A program made the translations under genes and the position numbers. Under the pieces are notes generated by a model. The model saw nothing but the letters and a program-made list of their open reading frames with translations, searched no databases and had not been told where the DNA came from. Positions 12,036 through 21,858 of a DNA stretch of 64,000 nucleotides are shown here, piece by piece. Source of the stretch: Cryptomeria japonica (Eukaryota; Streptophyta; Pinopsida; Cupressales; Cupressaceae); the NCBI RefSeq assembly GCF_030272615.1, contig NC_081405.1, positions 575,283,752-575,347,751 on the forward strand. Direction: 5' to 3'. Position 1 is the first letter of the stretch. Each line of letters begins with the position of its first letter.

Positions 12036-12331
12036 CCATGCCTGCTGGAAGAGGTAGAAGATATGATTGGTGAAATCTGGTCGAGCGATCTGCAAGAAAG
12101 AATGGAGAGACGGAGGGAGAGAGAGATAATGCAAGTTGTAGAAGGCCTACCTACCATCAGAATTTCAGAAAATCATCTTAAAGAAATTGTTACGTGTGTT
12201 ATTTGTTTATCTGATTTTGAAGAGACAGAAGAGGCTGGCTGAAGAAGAATTGGGAGTGTCCCATTTGCAGGCGGGCAGCAATCACGTGGAAACATTGGAG
12301 GGAAAGATCTGGAGATGAAGATATTCGGTAG
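12024..12331 (+). pseudogene. RING-H2 E3 ubiquitin ligase fragment with the RING core deleted
   Basis: RING-H2 proteins recruit an E2 enzyme and transfer ubiquitin to substrates. The frame from the ATG at 12024 gives an Arg/Glu-rich helix, then the LPTIRIS phrase common just upstream of plant RING-H2 domains, then VTCVICLSDFEETEEA, which supplies the first two zinc-binding cysteines. It stops at 12240-12242. In another frame, from about 12242, the text resumes with KKNWECPICRRA, the last two RING cysteines, and ends at TAG 12329-12331. About 20 residues containing the middle Cys/His ligands are missing and the frame changes, so zinc binding is lost. The leader lies in the inverted repeat. This is a broken copy. 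An intron was considered, but no GT...AG pair separates the two halves. Confidence 0.75.
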
Positions 12332-12929
12332 ACTTAGATATACTTTTCTGGAGGCTGACCTTTCGAAAAAAACTCCTTAGTCTGAATGTTTATTAAGACA
12401 CCTAACAAGTGTTAGACTACTACTATCTTGTCCTGGTGAATTAAGACCATTACAAGTTGCTTGATTCAAATATATTTTTCTCTTTGGAGATTTCGTGATT
12501 ATATAAAGGAAAATTTAAGTGGACCAAAATTATCTAATTAATAAGATCTTCACATTTGGGCTAAAGCTACCTTTTCAATGCGTTAAACCACCAAAGTTGA
12601 ACTGAAACTTCAAAGGAGAAAACCACCTCAAACGAAAGGGCAATCTATTATGTCAAAACGTTAATTTACTAAGGAAGCCTATTTTCTATCATTTTCAAAA
12701 GTAGAAGGTGAAAATTTAGTGGCTATTGATTAATAGTTCAAGATTTAATATTACATGAAATATCATATTTTTAATAAATTTCAATTTCTTTTTAATTATT
12801 CAATGAATTCATTTTTAATGAATTTTAGTAAATCAGAATATTGAATTAAATTTTTTGAACAAAAATCTATAATATAAATTTAATTTTTAGTTTATATTAT
12901 TATATAAATAATATTTTTATATTTATTTT
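12332..12929. other. AT-rich spacer
   Basis: No gene, element boundary or repeat is recognised. The last 150 bases are nearly pure A/T, the kind of site MITEs commonly occupy. Confidence 0.5.
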
Positions 12930-13297
12930 TAGGGGAAGAGTACTAGTATTGACATAGTTCCAATAGTGGACAGTTTTTTATCAACTCAACTCCCTATTAC
13001 TAAATTTTAAAGGAGCCCAAAAAATGATAATGAAAAGGTCATTAATAAATATCAGATGTACCAATAGTAGATAATATTTTATCTTTTTTGACCATAAATA
13101 GCCCATTTGTGCATCACTGGTGGTCCATTTGTGTACCACTATTGGCCCATTTGTGCACCACTACCGGGGCATTTATCCACTACTACTAGCTATTTTGAGT
13201 TGTCTACTATTGCTGCGAACATGATTAAGTATTGGACGATACTTTGAAGTGACCTCTTTTTGACCTTTGCACACATAACTAATTCCACAATGTACAT
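12930..13297. mobile_element. MITE copy B, left part
   Basis: The sequence starts TAGGGGAAGAG like copy A and follows it in order, including the CATTTGTGCACCACTA-type repeats, CTTTGAAGTGACCTC and ACATAACTAATTCCACA. It stops where LTR element 1 begins. The remaining part resumes at 35580 after the duplicated TACAT. Together the halves make about 515 bp. Confidence 0.85.
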
Positions 13298-14319
13298 TGT
13301 TCACCTTTATTTTCCCCGATGTAGGTTCTTGGCGGGCCCGGTTATGATTGTTGTTTTTCTCTTTAGCCAGCAAGGATGAGCATGCATGACACTTGGTGGC
13401 CCGATGTTGCTCCCTCGGTTCTTCTTTGGTGTTCTATTTTTGAAGCAGCACAAGTGTGACAAATGGCAATGCTTGGGCCCACTCGTTTGTGTAGTCTGCA
13501 GGCGGTTTCCTCACAGCGGTCCCCTTTTCCACAGTCCTTTCCCTTCTGACATAATCAATTCAGTTCTAGGTAACCTCCAGGCCGTTAAAGGAGTTTGTTT
13601 TGTTGGGTGCGGCCTCTGCTGTGACACGCCATGTTTTTCTGTTCCGAGGAGGTTGTGCCAGTTTTGGATTTTCAGGGGAACTATTTTTAGAAGCAGTGGT
13701 GTATTTAAGGGGGGATTTTTCCTGTGGCAAAGGAGGATCTATTTTAGAGAAGAAGAAGAACAATCTAATTTGCTAAGTAGGGGTTTTCTTTCGTTTCTAG
13801 CCTTAAAAAACTATTTAGGATTTGCTATAAGAAGATTATTCAGATTGTGCCTGTGGCCTTTGTGATGTCTTTCTTGGCTTACTGTTTATAGTGTTTTCTG
13901 TGCTATTGTTGTTGAAAATTCTGATAGACTTTGGGAATATTTTGTCTAAGACTTCACTGATTAAACTATGCTTTTCTATACTTGTTATCTAGTGAATGCA
14001 TGATGAATGTGTCCCTTATGTTTTCAGGCAAATTTGGTTGTTGTTTTGATTACATCTTTGCCTTAGATGCTTATAGAGATTGCAAGTGTTATTTGATTTC
14101 TGTTGGTTCATTTCATAGTAATGATATGGCGCATCGCCTAAGTATTTAGCTTCTCATTTTCTTAAAAAGTATTTGTTTCCTCTCCCTTTCCTCAAAACTC
14201 AAGGAAGAGCCGGTTTCTCAACTTCGGAGGTCATTCAGTGTTTCTTTGCACGACTCGGTCCCCCAACACTGAATTTCTCATAAGGCTGTTCTTCCCCGAA
14301 GCAAAATTTAGAGTCAATA
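13298..14319 (+). repeat. 5' LTR of element 1
   Basis: It is 1022 bp, from TGTTCACC to AGTCAATA; the 3' LTR ends AGTCAACA, so the last CA has mutated here. It matches the 3' LTR, which is in two parts (26023-26610 and 35142-35574). TATTTAAG at 13702-13709 is the best TATA-box candidate and is conserved in the 3' copy. The motif CTTGGCGGGCCCGGT at about 13331, only 33 bp from the start, resembles the primer-binding site of element 3. Confidence 0.85.
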
Positions 14320-14329
14320 GTTCTTTTTC

Positions 14330-14348
14330 TGGCACGCCCGATGGGACC
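14330..14348 (+). promoter_or_regulatory. Primer-binding site of element 1
   Basis: TGGCACGCCCGATGGGACC lies 10 nt after the 5' LTR. It begins with TGG, as expected for the complement of a tRNA CCA end, and resembles the site of element 3 (TGGCAGGCCCGGTGGGATT). The priming tRNA was not identified. Confidence 0.6.
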
Positions 14349-14518
14349 ATTACCTTTAAAAACAAACAAAAAAACATCCCAGCTAGTTTATGAGTGATAG
14401 GCCTGTCACCAGGAGTCAAACGGCCATAAATCCCCATCTTCTTTTCCCTCCATTGATGACCATCCATTCCACCTCCATTTCACTTCCACAGGGTTCCCCC
14501 ACCATCATATACCCTACA

Positions 14519-16669
14519 ATGGCCCAAATTCCCCCCTGAAATTTTGTGACCTGGGACAATGGTAGCCCTCTCATCCCTCTAGTTCCACCCATATATTGGG
14601 GAGCCATTCCGATAGCCACGCTGAAAGCTATTCCCAAATTCATAGGAGAATGTCACAAAACCCCTGGAGAGCATCTGCAGGACGTGGCTACTGTTTGTAC
14701 CATACACGACATCACCGAGCAAAACGTGGCTTTGTGGTTGCTCGTAGCTTCTTTCAAAAGAAAAGCTCTAGACTGGTTTAGATCTCTAGGCCTTAGTACC
14801 ATAGGGGACTGGGATTAGTTGGGAGATCGCTTCTTTCAGAGATTCTCAGACAAAGCCGACAGATCATCCCTCATGCACCAACTCATTACGATCAAAAGAG
14901 CTCCTATGGAGGCCTTAACTGATTTCAACCTGAGATTCCAATGAACCTGGCAAAGGATACCATTGTCTGCCTGCCCTTCGACAGATATGGCCTTCGTATT
15001 TTATCTAAAAGCTTTCAATTCTGATATATCAGTAATGATTCAATCCTTAGGGGGTAACACTCTTCTGCAAGCTTTTAACTTAGTGGTTCAAGCTGACAAT
15101 AACCTTATCGATGCTGGAAAGCTCGCACCTCACCCTAGCATGCTAGTATTCCCCAAAATGTCTACCCAAGTAATGGAGGAAGCGGTCCTGAGCACTTTTT
15201 CTCCATAGTCTATGTATTCATTCCCCACTCCTCAAAATACCGTCCATTCTGCCTCTCTGGCTGCTGAGGTGAATGATATGAAAAATCTCTTAAAATCTTT
15301 CTCTAATGAAATCATCAACCTAAAAAGAGCTCAGGTCTCTCCTACCAAACCTCATTTTCAGCAAAATTTCCAAGGAAACAGACCCCCCTATCAACATCCT
15401 AATTATCCGGTTGAGAAAAATACCCTGCCGAATGGCCAAATAGTCCTCGTCCCTAATCCATTACAGGCCATCCACCCAAACGGCAGTAGAGAATTGACTG
15501 TGGGTCAGAATAATTTGGCAGATGATGCCAATTCTTGGTGTTTTCCATGCAACAATGCTCACACCCTGAAGAATTACCCAAGAGGTAATCTGCAACAAAA
15601 GGTCACGGAACAAAGGAACTCAGGTATAATACCAGATGAATCTGCATATACATCCCCGGGCATGGATAATGCGGATTTTGTTGCTCAGATGCAAGGAATG
15701 TCATTACAACAAGAAGCAGAAATTGCCCCTGATCACATATTTTTTTCATGGATGGAGGAGGATAATACAATACTAACTATTGAGGAAAGAGCTTCAAAAA
15801 ATGGGCCCTCTATGGAGCATTCAAACTACAACCTTCATTCTAAAAGGCATTTGACCGGGGAGGATGCTAGTAATATAAGGTCAATACCCTTAAACAAACC
15901 TCCAGAACCACCAATCATCATTTCCGCCTATCCCAGGAAGGAATTCATCCCTTACAAACTAAAAGAGCCTAGAGTTTCCACGCCCCCATCATTGGATGTA
16001 ATAGATCAGTTGAAGAAAGCTCCAACCCATGTCTCTCTCTGGGACCTCCTAAGTATATCGGAGAAGAAAAGCCGGCTAACGGAGGCATTGTCCCATGATC
16101 AAAAGGATACAATCGCAGTAGCTCTGCCACCCTCTCAGACGAATGGAATGGATTGCCACTCAATAGTTAACAAGACATGCTCCCCTGCTACTTTGATAAA
16201 TGAAGGCTCACCCTCCACTGCACAAGGAGAAGGTAAACCTAAACCAAATCCTTTTTACCTCACCCTGATAGTTGGAAAAAAACTTTTGCATAACTCCATG
16301 ATCACTGAAGTATTAAACATTAAGTATGACCCTTTAAGTAAAGGGGTAATGCAGCTCGATGGAAATAAAGTCCAGATGATAGGTCTCATCAGAAGCCTTC
16401 CTTTGACCTTATTTGCATGTCCAAGTATAATAGTCTCCCAAGAAGTAGTGGTCATCGACATCCCTCTCGTCTTTGGACTCTATTTATCTCGAGACTTCAC
16501 CGCCAAAATAGGAGGGTATATGTCCCTAGATTGGTCTCACCGGATTCTCCGTACCCAACACAGTGCTAAGATGAAGATCCTTTCAGAACCTCTTCACACC
16601 GAGCATATAGCTGACCAATCCTTGATTAATTTTGAGCCTACTCACACCTCCATAACCCATGATGAGTGA
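14519..16669 (+). pseudogene. Element 1 gag and protease region (decayed)
   Basis: From the ATG at 14519 one frame runs to 16669 with about five stops (for example 14816, 14942, 15209). Residues of the early part (about 14600-15150) match the plant retrotransposon gag fold: ALDWFRSL, an RFSDKADR segment and VMIQSLGG. A zinc-knuckle remnant WCFPCNNAH is at about 15535, with the last Cys changed to Tyr. A Ser-Leu-Trp-Asp-Leu motif at about 16035 precedes the protease, as in element 2. The protease region (about 16245-16560) has flanks such as KKLLHNSM and KGVMQLDG but lacks the D-S-G active site. Relative to element 3, about 12 residues are missing there. The product would have formed the capsid and matured it. 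This copy cannot. Confidence 0.8.
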
Positions 16670-17515
16670 AAGGTGGTAGAACTGTTAGAAGATGAAGAAG
16701 TGACAGGAGAAATCCTGCCCGAACAAGAAACCTTCCTAAATGAGTTCATAAACTCTGATCCCTTCTCTAATTACCATGCCACCAGCTTAGGAACTTATTG
16801 CATTTTTGGAAGGATCAACCAATCCCAAAACTCACCAAGGATCCTTTCTCCAAAGATCAGCTGTCTTCGACACTATGGACCCTACACTTTGACGGTGCCA
16901 AATGCAAAATGGGATTTGGGGCTGGAGTTTGTCTCACCCCTCTAGTGGGTGATCTGATCCGAAGGTCTTTCCGATTATAGTTTTCATGTTCAAATAATGA
17001 AGCGGAATATGAAGGGCTAATTCAAGGCCTGAACATGGTAGAAAAAATGGGCATCAAGAAGCTTAAAGTTTTCGGTGATTCCGAATTAGTAGTACATCAA
17101 GTTCGAGGGATATCTAGTGCCAAGCACGTCCGTATGAGATCCTTGTGCTCCAGAGTCTAGGATTTAATAGAAAGTTTTGATGCTTTCAATATCACCAGCA
17201 TTCCCCGGACACTAAATACCGAAGCTGATCACATGGCAACCATAGGGGCTCATTTTGATCCAGCTGTAGACCTCTTGGCTGGAAATTTAGCAGTCAATAT
17301 GGTGGTCCACCCGGCTATTCTTGATAATAATACATATTGGAAAGTATTTGAAAGCGATGAGTAGATTGCTCTGTTTATTCAAAGCTCGGGAGAATTTGTC
17401 GATCACCTACAACCTAGAATTGAAGAGGCTTATAGAGACCAGATTATCCAACTAAAATCCAACAAGCTTCCTAATGGTCTGATCACCTTGGAGAATTTTT
17501 TGATCATGAGGATGT
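16670..17515 (+). pseudogene. Element 1 archaeal-type RNase H domain plus linker
   Basis: After a frame change near 16830 the sequence shows the hallmarks of the second, archaeal-like RNase H found in plant Tat-lineage gypsy elements. These are LHFDGAK (first catalytic Asp), NNEAEYEGLIQGL (Glu), VFGDSELVVHQV (Asp), and NTEADHMA (last Asp), over about 16870-17265. Stops occur near 16980, 17160 and 17362. All four acidic positions can be read, so the fold was once active, but the frame is broken. It stands between protease and RT. Element 3 has the same order. In the layout I know best for this lineage the extra RNase H follows the standard one, so the order is worth checking. Confidence 0.75.
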
Positions 17516-17519
17516 TAAG

Positions 17520-19066
17520 AAAGATAAGTGGAAGCTCATTGCAAACAAAGGAGATTACACCGAAATGTCAGTGGGCCGCAGAAGAATGCTCAAAGTAGGC
17601 AAAGGTGTTTCCACTGAAGACAGGGCGAAATTGGCTTGATATTGTGATTAATATGAAGGCGTCATGGCTTGGTCTTATGCTGATCTAAAATGTTACGATC
17701 CCAACGTCATTCAACACACCATTGAACTCACAAATGAAGCTAAGCCAATCCGACAATAATAGAGGCCTGTCAATCCTAAGATCGAATCCCTCATGGCTCA
17801 GGTGTTGAAGAAGTTGATCGAGTCAAGGATTATTTATCCTATAAAATACTATACATGGGTATCCAATCTGGTCCCAGTGAGGAAAAAGAATGGAGGCATT
17901 CGACTCTGTGTGGACTTTCGGGACCTGAATCGCACATCACTCAAGGATCATTATCCCTTACCGTCAATGGAGCAATTATTAAGAATAGTAGCTGGATTAG
18001 AAATGTTTTCTATGCTCGATGGTTTCTCAGGATACAATCAGGTAAGTGTTAAAATGGAGGATCAACACAAGACCACTTTTACCACCAAGTGGGGGACGTT
18101 TGCATATCGAATGATGCCTTTGCTGGGGCCACTTTCCAAAGGGCCATGGATCTGGCTTTCAAAGAGATAATAAATAAGATTATCTTAATATATTTAGATG
18201 ACCTAACCATGTTTTCTAAATAGCAAGAGGATCATTTCAATCATCTCAAGTTAGTCTTGCAAAAATGTCTGGAATTTGGGATCTCCTTGAACCCAAAAAA
18301 GTGTATTTTCGGGGTCCCCCAAGGGAAGTTGTGGGGACATATAGTTTCTAAAGAAGGCATCTCTATCGACCTTGACTAGATCAAGGCTATCAAAGATCTC
18401 CCCCTTCCGGTCAACAAAAAGGGAGTGTAGTCATTTTTGGGAAAAGTTAATTTTGTTAGTCATTTCATTTCTGACTTCGCTGGGATAATAAGACCTATCA
18501 CCCTTATGCTTAAGAAGGATGTACATTTCAAATGGACCACCAAAGCCAAAAATGCCTTCGACCAAATAAAGCATGCCATCTGTTCAGCCCTAGTATTATC
18601 TAATCTAGACATGTCGAAAGATTTCATAATGTATGTCTATTCCGATCAGCATAGTATTGCCATGGTCTTAACTAAAAAAGACACCCAAAAAGGAGAAGAG
18701 CACCCTATCACCTTCCATTCAAAAAATCTCAAGGATTATGAGCTTTGCTATAACTTTGTGGAAAAACAAGCCTTAGCTGCCATAAAAGGACTGAAAATTT
18801 TTTGGCATTTCATTGCCTGCAACAAGACCACAGTGTATGTAGCTCACCCCGCAATAAGAGAATACATTATGGAGGGCGACATCACAGAAAAAAGAACGAA
18901 TTGGATCACTAAGATCCTAGAATATGATGTTGACATCAGGCCCACAAAGCTAGTCCACGGGAGAGGTTTATGTGAGTATATAGTGCAGGATGGTGAATCC
19001 TGTGTCTTTGAAACCATCCCAGAAGAGATAGTTATGTTTATGCCTGACACCCCTAGCGGAAACTAG
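17520..19066 (+). pseudogene. Element 1 reverse transcriptase and RNase H (decayed)
   Basis: The frame at about 17530-18170 starts the RT: WVSNLVPVRKKNGGIR, CVDFRDLN, DHYPLP and FSMLDGFSGYNQ are standard gypsy RT blocks. At about 18117 a small deletion removes the residues after MMPF and shifts the frame. The RT continues with the catalytic YLDD at 18191-18202, FGISLNPKKC and GKLWGHIVS, to the connection PITLMLKK. RNase H follows at about 18590-18870 (YVYSDQHSIAMVL, FHSKNLKDYE, KQALAAI). In-frame TAG codons interrupt at about 18223, 18378 and 18428. The polymerase would have copied element RNA into DNA in virus-like particles. Catalytic aspartates survive, but the frame does not. Confidence 0.9.
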
Positions 19067-20314
19067 ATTGACAAAAGGAAAAATTTCATGAAGACAAGGA
19101 CCTTTCCTGAAGATCTCCCTCCGGCCAAGAGGAGATTCTACTGACTCCAAAACAATGGTTTTTGCCTCATAAATGAAATTATTTTCAAAAGGAATTTCGA
19201 CGGAGTCCTACTCCGATGCATAGATCAAGGCCAAGCTGATAAAATTCTCCAAGAATTTCACTACGGCCCCTCGAGAGGTCATTTCTCCGCCCCAACAACT
19301 GTGATCAAAATTACTCAAGCTGGATACTTTTGGCCATCCATGTTCAAATATATACACGCTCTAGTAAGAGGATGTAAAGAATGCCAGTATTACACAGGGA
19401 GAGGTAAGAAAGCGGCCATGCCACTTAGGCCTGTGTCAGTTGAAGAACCTTTTGCCCAATGGGGACTCGATTTTGTCAGAATGATCAATCCCCCAAACTC
19501 AGTCAAACATAAATGGATCCTGACCACCACAGACTATTTCACCAGATGGTCTGAAGCCGTTCCCCTATGGAATTCATCTGAAAACAAGGTGCTATCTTTC
19601 CTGGAAGAACTGACTTGCCGGTATGGTCCCCTAGAAACTATTATATCTAATAACGCTCGCGCTTTCACTAGCTCGCAGATCACGTAGTTTGCTCTTAGCA
19701 GAGGTATTTATCTCAAAACCTCCTCTAACTATTATCCCCAAGGAAATGGTCTAGCAGAATCTACTAACAAGAACCTGATCTGAATTATCAAGAGGATAGG
19801 CGCGAAATATAAGAGGGAGTGGCACCATCACCTGAGGAGTGCATTATGGGCCGACCGCATAACACCCAAGCAGATTCTCAAGAGTTCCCCGTACAAGTTG
19901 GTATACAGGAAAGATGCATTTTTTCCTCTTTCACTGGAAATCCCGGTGTTACAGTTGCTAAAATCTATGGATATCGTCGAAAATGGTCCGATGGCTATAA
20001 GGCTAGTAGAGATTATGGAATTAGAAGAAGCAAGGGAGGCCGCCTTCATAGCTCTCTAGGATAGACAAGAGGTCGTAAAAAGATGGTTCGATAGTAAAAA
20101 GAGCTTTGATGTTATATTCACCCTCGGAGACCTTGTTCTAAAGTACAATGAGAGAACGACAAAGGCAGGTCAACAAACCAAGTTCAACTGCCTATGGGAG
20201 GGCCCTTTCTACATCATAGGATGTAAAGGTTTCAATGCTTTTGAGTTAGAGGACATGAATGGAGACTCCCTCTCCATCCTGGTTAACGGTTTTCATCTTA
20301 AGCCTTATTATTAA
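19067..20314 (+). pseudogene. Element 1 integrase (decayed)
   Basis: The zinc-binding HHCC module is visible at about 19255-19390 (FHYGPSRGHF, then CKEC). The core follows: QWGLDFV supplies the first Asp, IISNNARAF stands where Asp-Asn-Gly is usual, so the second catalytic Asp is now Asn, and NGLAESTNK supplies the Glu. The C-terminal part has PYKLVYRK, VLKYNERT and CLWEGPFYI, and ends at TAA 20312-20314. Stops lie at about 19687, 19782 and 20060. Integrase joins the cDNA to host DNA. The Asp-to-Asn change plus stops make this copy inactive. Confidence 0.9.
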
Positions 20315-20466
20315 GGGTCCTTCCCCTTTTTCATGTAAATAGTGTACATTATGTGCATATGTGTGGTGTGTATTTATTTTAATTATTTTCAGCTTAGATA
20401 ACCAAAAGAAAAGAGAGAGTAGATAAAGAAAAAGCAAAATCATTATATTAAGTCTTTCTCGTACTA

Positions 20467-21639
20467 TTACAAAATGTGCGGGCCCTCGACCTCTATCTTG
20501 TTTACATCTATCAGTTCCAGCACAAGTCGCGTCTTGCCAAGGACTCAGAGGCTAGTCTCAGTATCCTCCTCCTCAGTATTGGAGTCCCCTTCTTCTCCTA
20601 ACCATTTAGAACTAGAAGAACTCTCAGGCTCCCCATGCATGAATATAACCACCAGGTTAGGAGGCTGATCAGGAAATAGGACTTTTGGGAAGATATAGTC
20701 CCTAAAACCAGTATACCATTCTGTGCCTTCCGGAATAGGGACCATCATATGCACTTAAAGAAGAAACTCGACAGCTAGCTCAACACGGTACCTGTGGGAG
20801 GACAGTGACATGGTTTTCAGGCCATTAATAAGTGGATGCCACCTCACTTATTCATTCTGAAGGATGAAACGCTCTAAGTCAGATGCCACAGGGAGCCCGA
20901 GGAAAGGTACATGATACGCAACTACATCTTCAAGGCCCCCCAGATAGTCTAAAAGAAAGAGGGCTTGCGTCAGCTACGTGGTCAGTAGCCCAAATTGGCC
21001 GCAGTCCAGCAGAGAAGCCACAAAGTGCGAGCAGACATCTAAATTCACCCGGTATCAGTCTAGATTGCCAATGAAATCTTCCCCAAGTACCCATTTGATG
21101 GCAACAATTATTAATGGATTTTTCCTTCTTGTCATCCTTTGCAGTCTCCGGTTTGATATATTCCCTAGGAAAGAGACTTGCGCCCTTCTGCTGACGAGTC
21201 GAACTAGAGTATCCATTTCTTCAGAAACTCCACCGTTATAGCTCGCATTATGATGAAAGAATGTCAGAAAGGACATATTTATAGCAAAAATCTTCGCAGA
21301 TAAGCAATCGGCAACTTGAGCCCATCCGTGCCCCATTTTAATGCCTCTACTACACCTCTATTAATTCGCATCATGCGAATGGGGTTATTTCCAAGATATC
21401 GGCGTCTAGTCAATCACTTCAAAAAAAGAATGAATGGAAACAAAGAGCCATACGTTCTTTCAGATACGCCCCCCCTTAAATGAACCAGCTCTGTCAGCCC
21501 ATTTCGGCTCATGCAGCCATTATTGCTAGCTGATCTCCTCAATTAAAGAAAGATTTGGCCCCAAGTTACTCTTCCCGAGGAACGCCATCACAATCAAGTA
21601 GTTTTTGAGAAAGTGGGAATGATGGCTCCCCTCATTCAT
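20467..21639 (-). pseudogene. Antisense ORF between integrase and 3' LTR of element 1
   Basis: On the minus strand a single frame runs from an ATG at 21639 to TAA at 20467, 390 codons. It has 12 in-frame stops (4 TAG, 5 TAA, 3 TGA by my reading) but no frame change. Composition is clearly coding: FLTFFHHNASYNGG and VRLVSRRAQ near the middle, an IPEGTEWYTGFRDY segment, and an acidic, Ser/Glu-rich C-terminus with EGDSNTEEEDTE. I do not recognise the family. Antisense ORFs after integrase are known in some plant Tat-lineage elements such as maize Grande, so a relative of those is possible. It lies tail-to-tail with integrase and head-to-head with the long sense frame at 21859, so the two could share a promoter. 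It might act outside the polyprotein, but no function can be assigned. Confidence 0.65.
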
Positions 21640-21858
21640 GGAAGTTGATCACAGCAGCAGTTTAGTTGGTGTGCGTGTCAGTCGAGCCCTAGCTTTCATG
21701 AAAAACAAGGCATGTCATGCATTTAAAAGCTCAAAGCTTCTCCTAGTCATCAATTTGTTCATTTTGTTGCCAAGGAGTTAGGCTAGAAGATGATGCGTAG
21801 GTTTCCATTCTCAACCTCCAGTGTGATAGCAATTCAAGAAAGGTCGATTGTCGCCTTG
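21640..21858. promoter_or_regulatory. Candidate divergent promoter inside element 1
   Basis: These 219 bp separate the start of the antisense frame from the start of the long sense frame. They include CATGTCATGCATTTAAAAGC at about 21711-21730, with a CATGCA motif next to an ATTTAAAAG TATA-like run. The assignment rests on position and on the two divergent starts; nothing shows transcription. Confidence 0.3.

Noticed and set aside
13386-13865. 159-codon plus-strand frame and its counterpart at 26111-26500 as genes
   Set aside because: They are the same LTR sequence of element 1 in two copies, and the frame is not conserved beyond chance.
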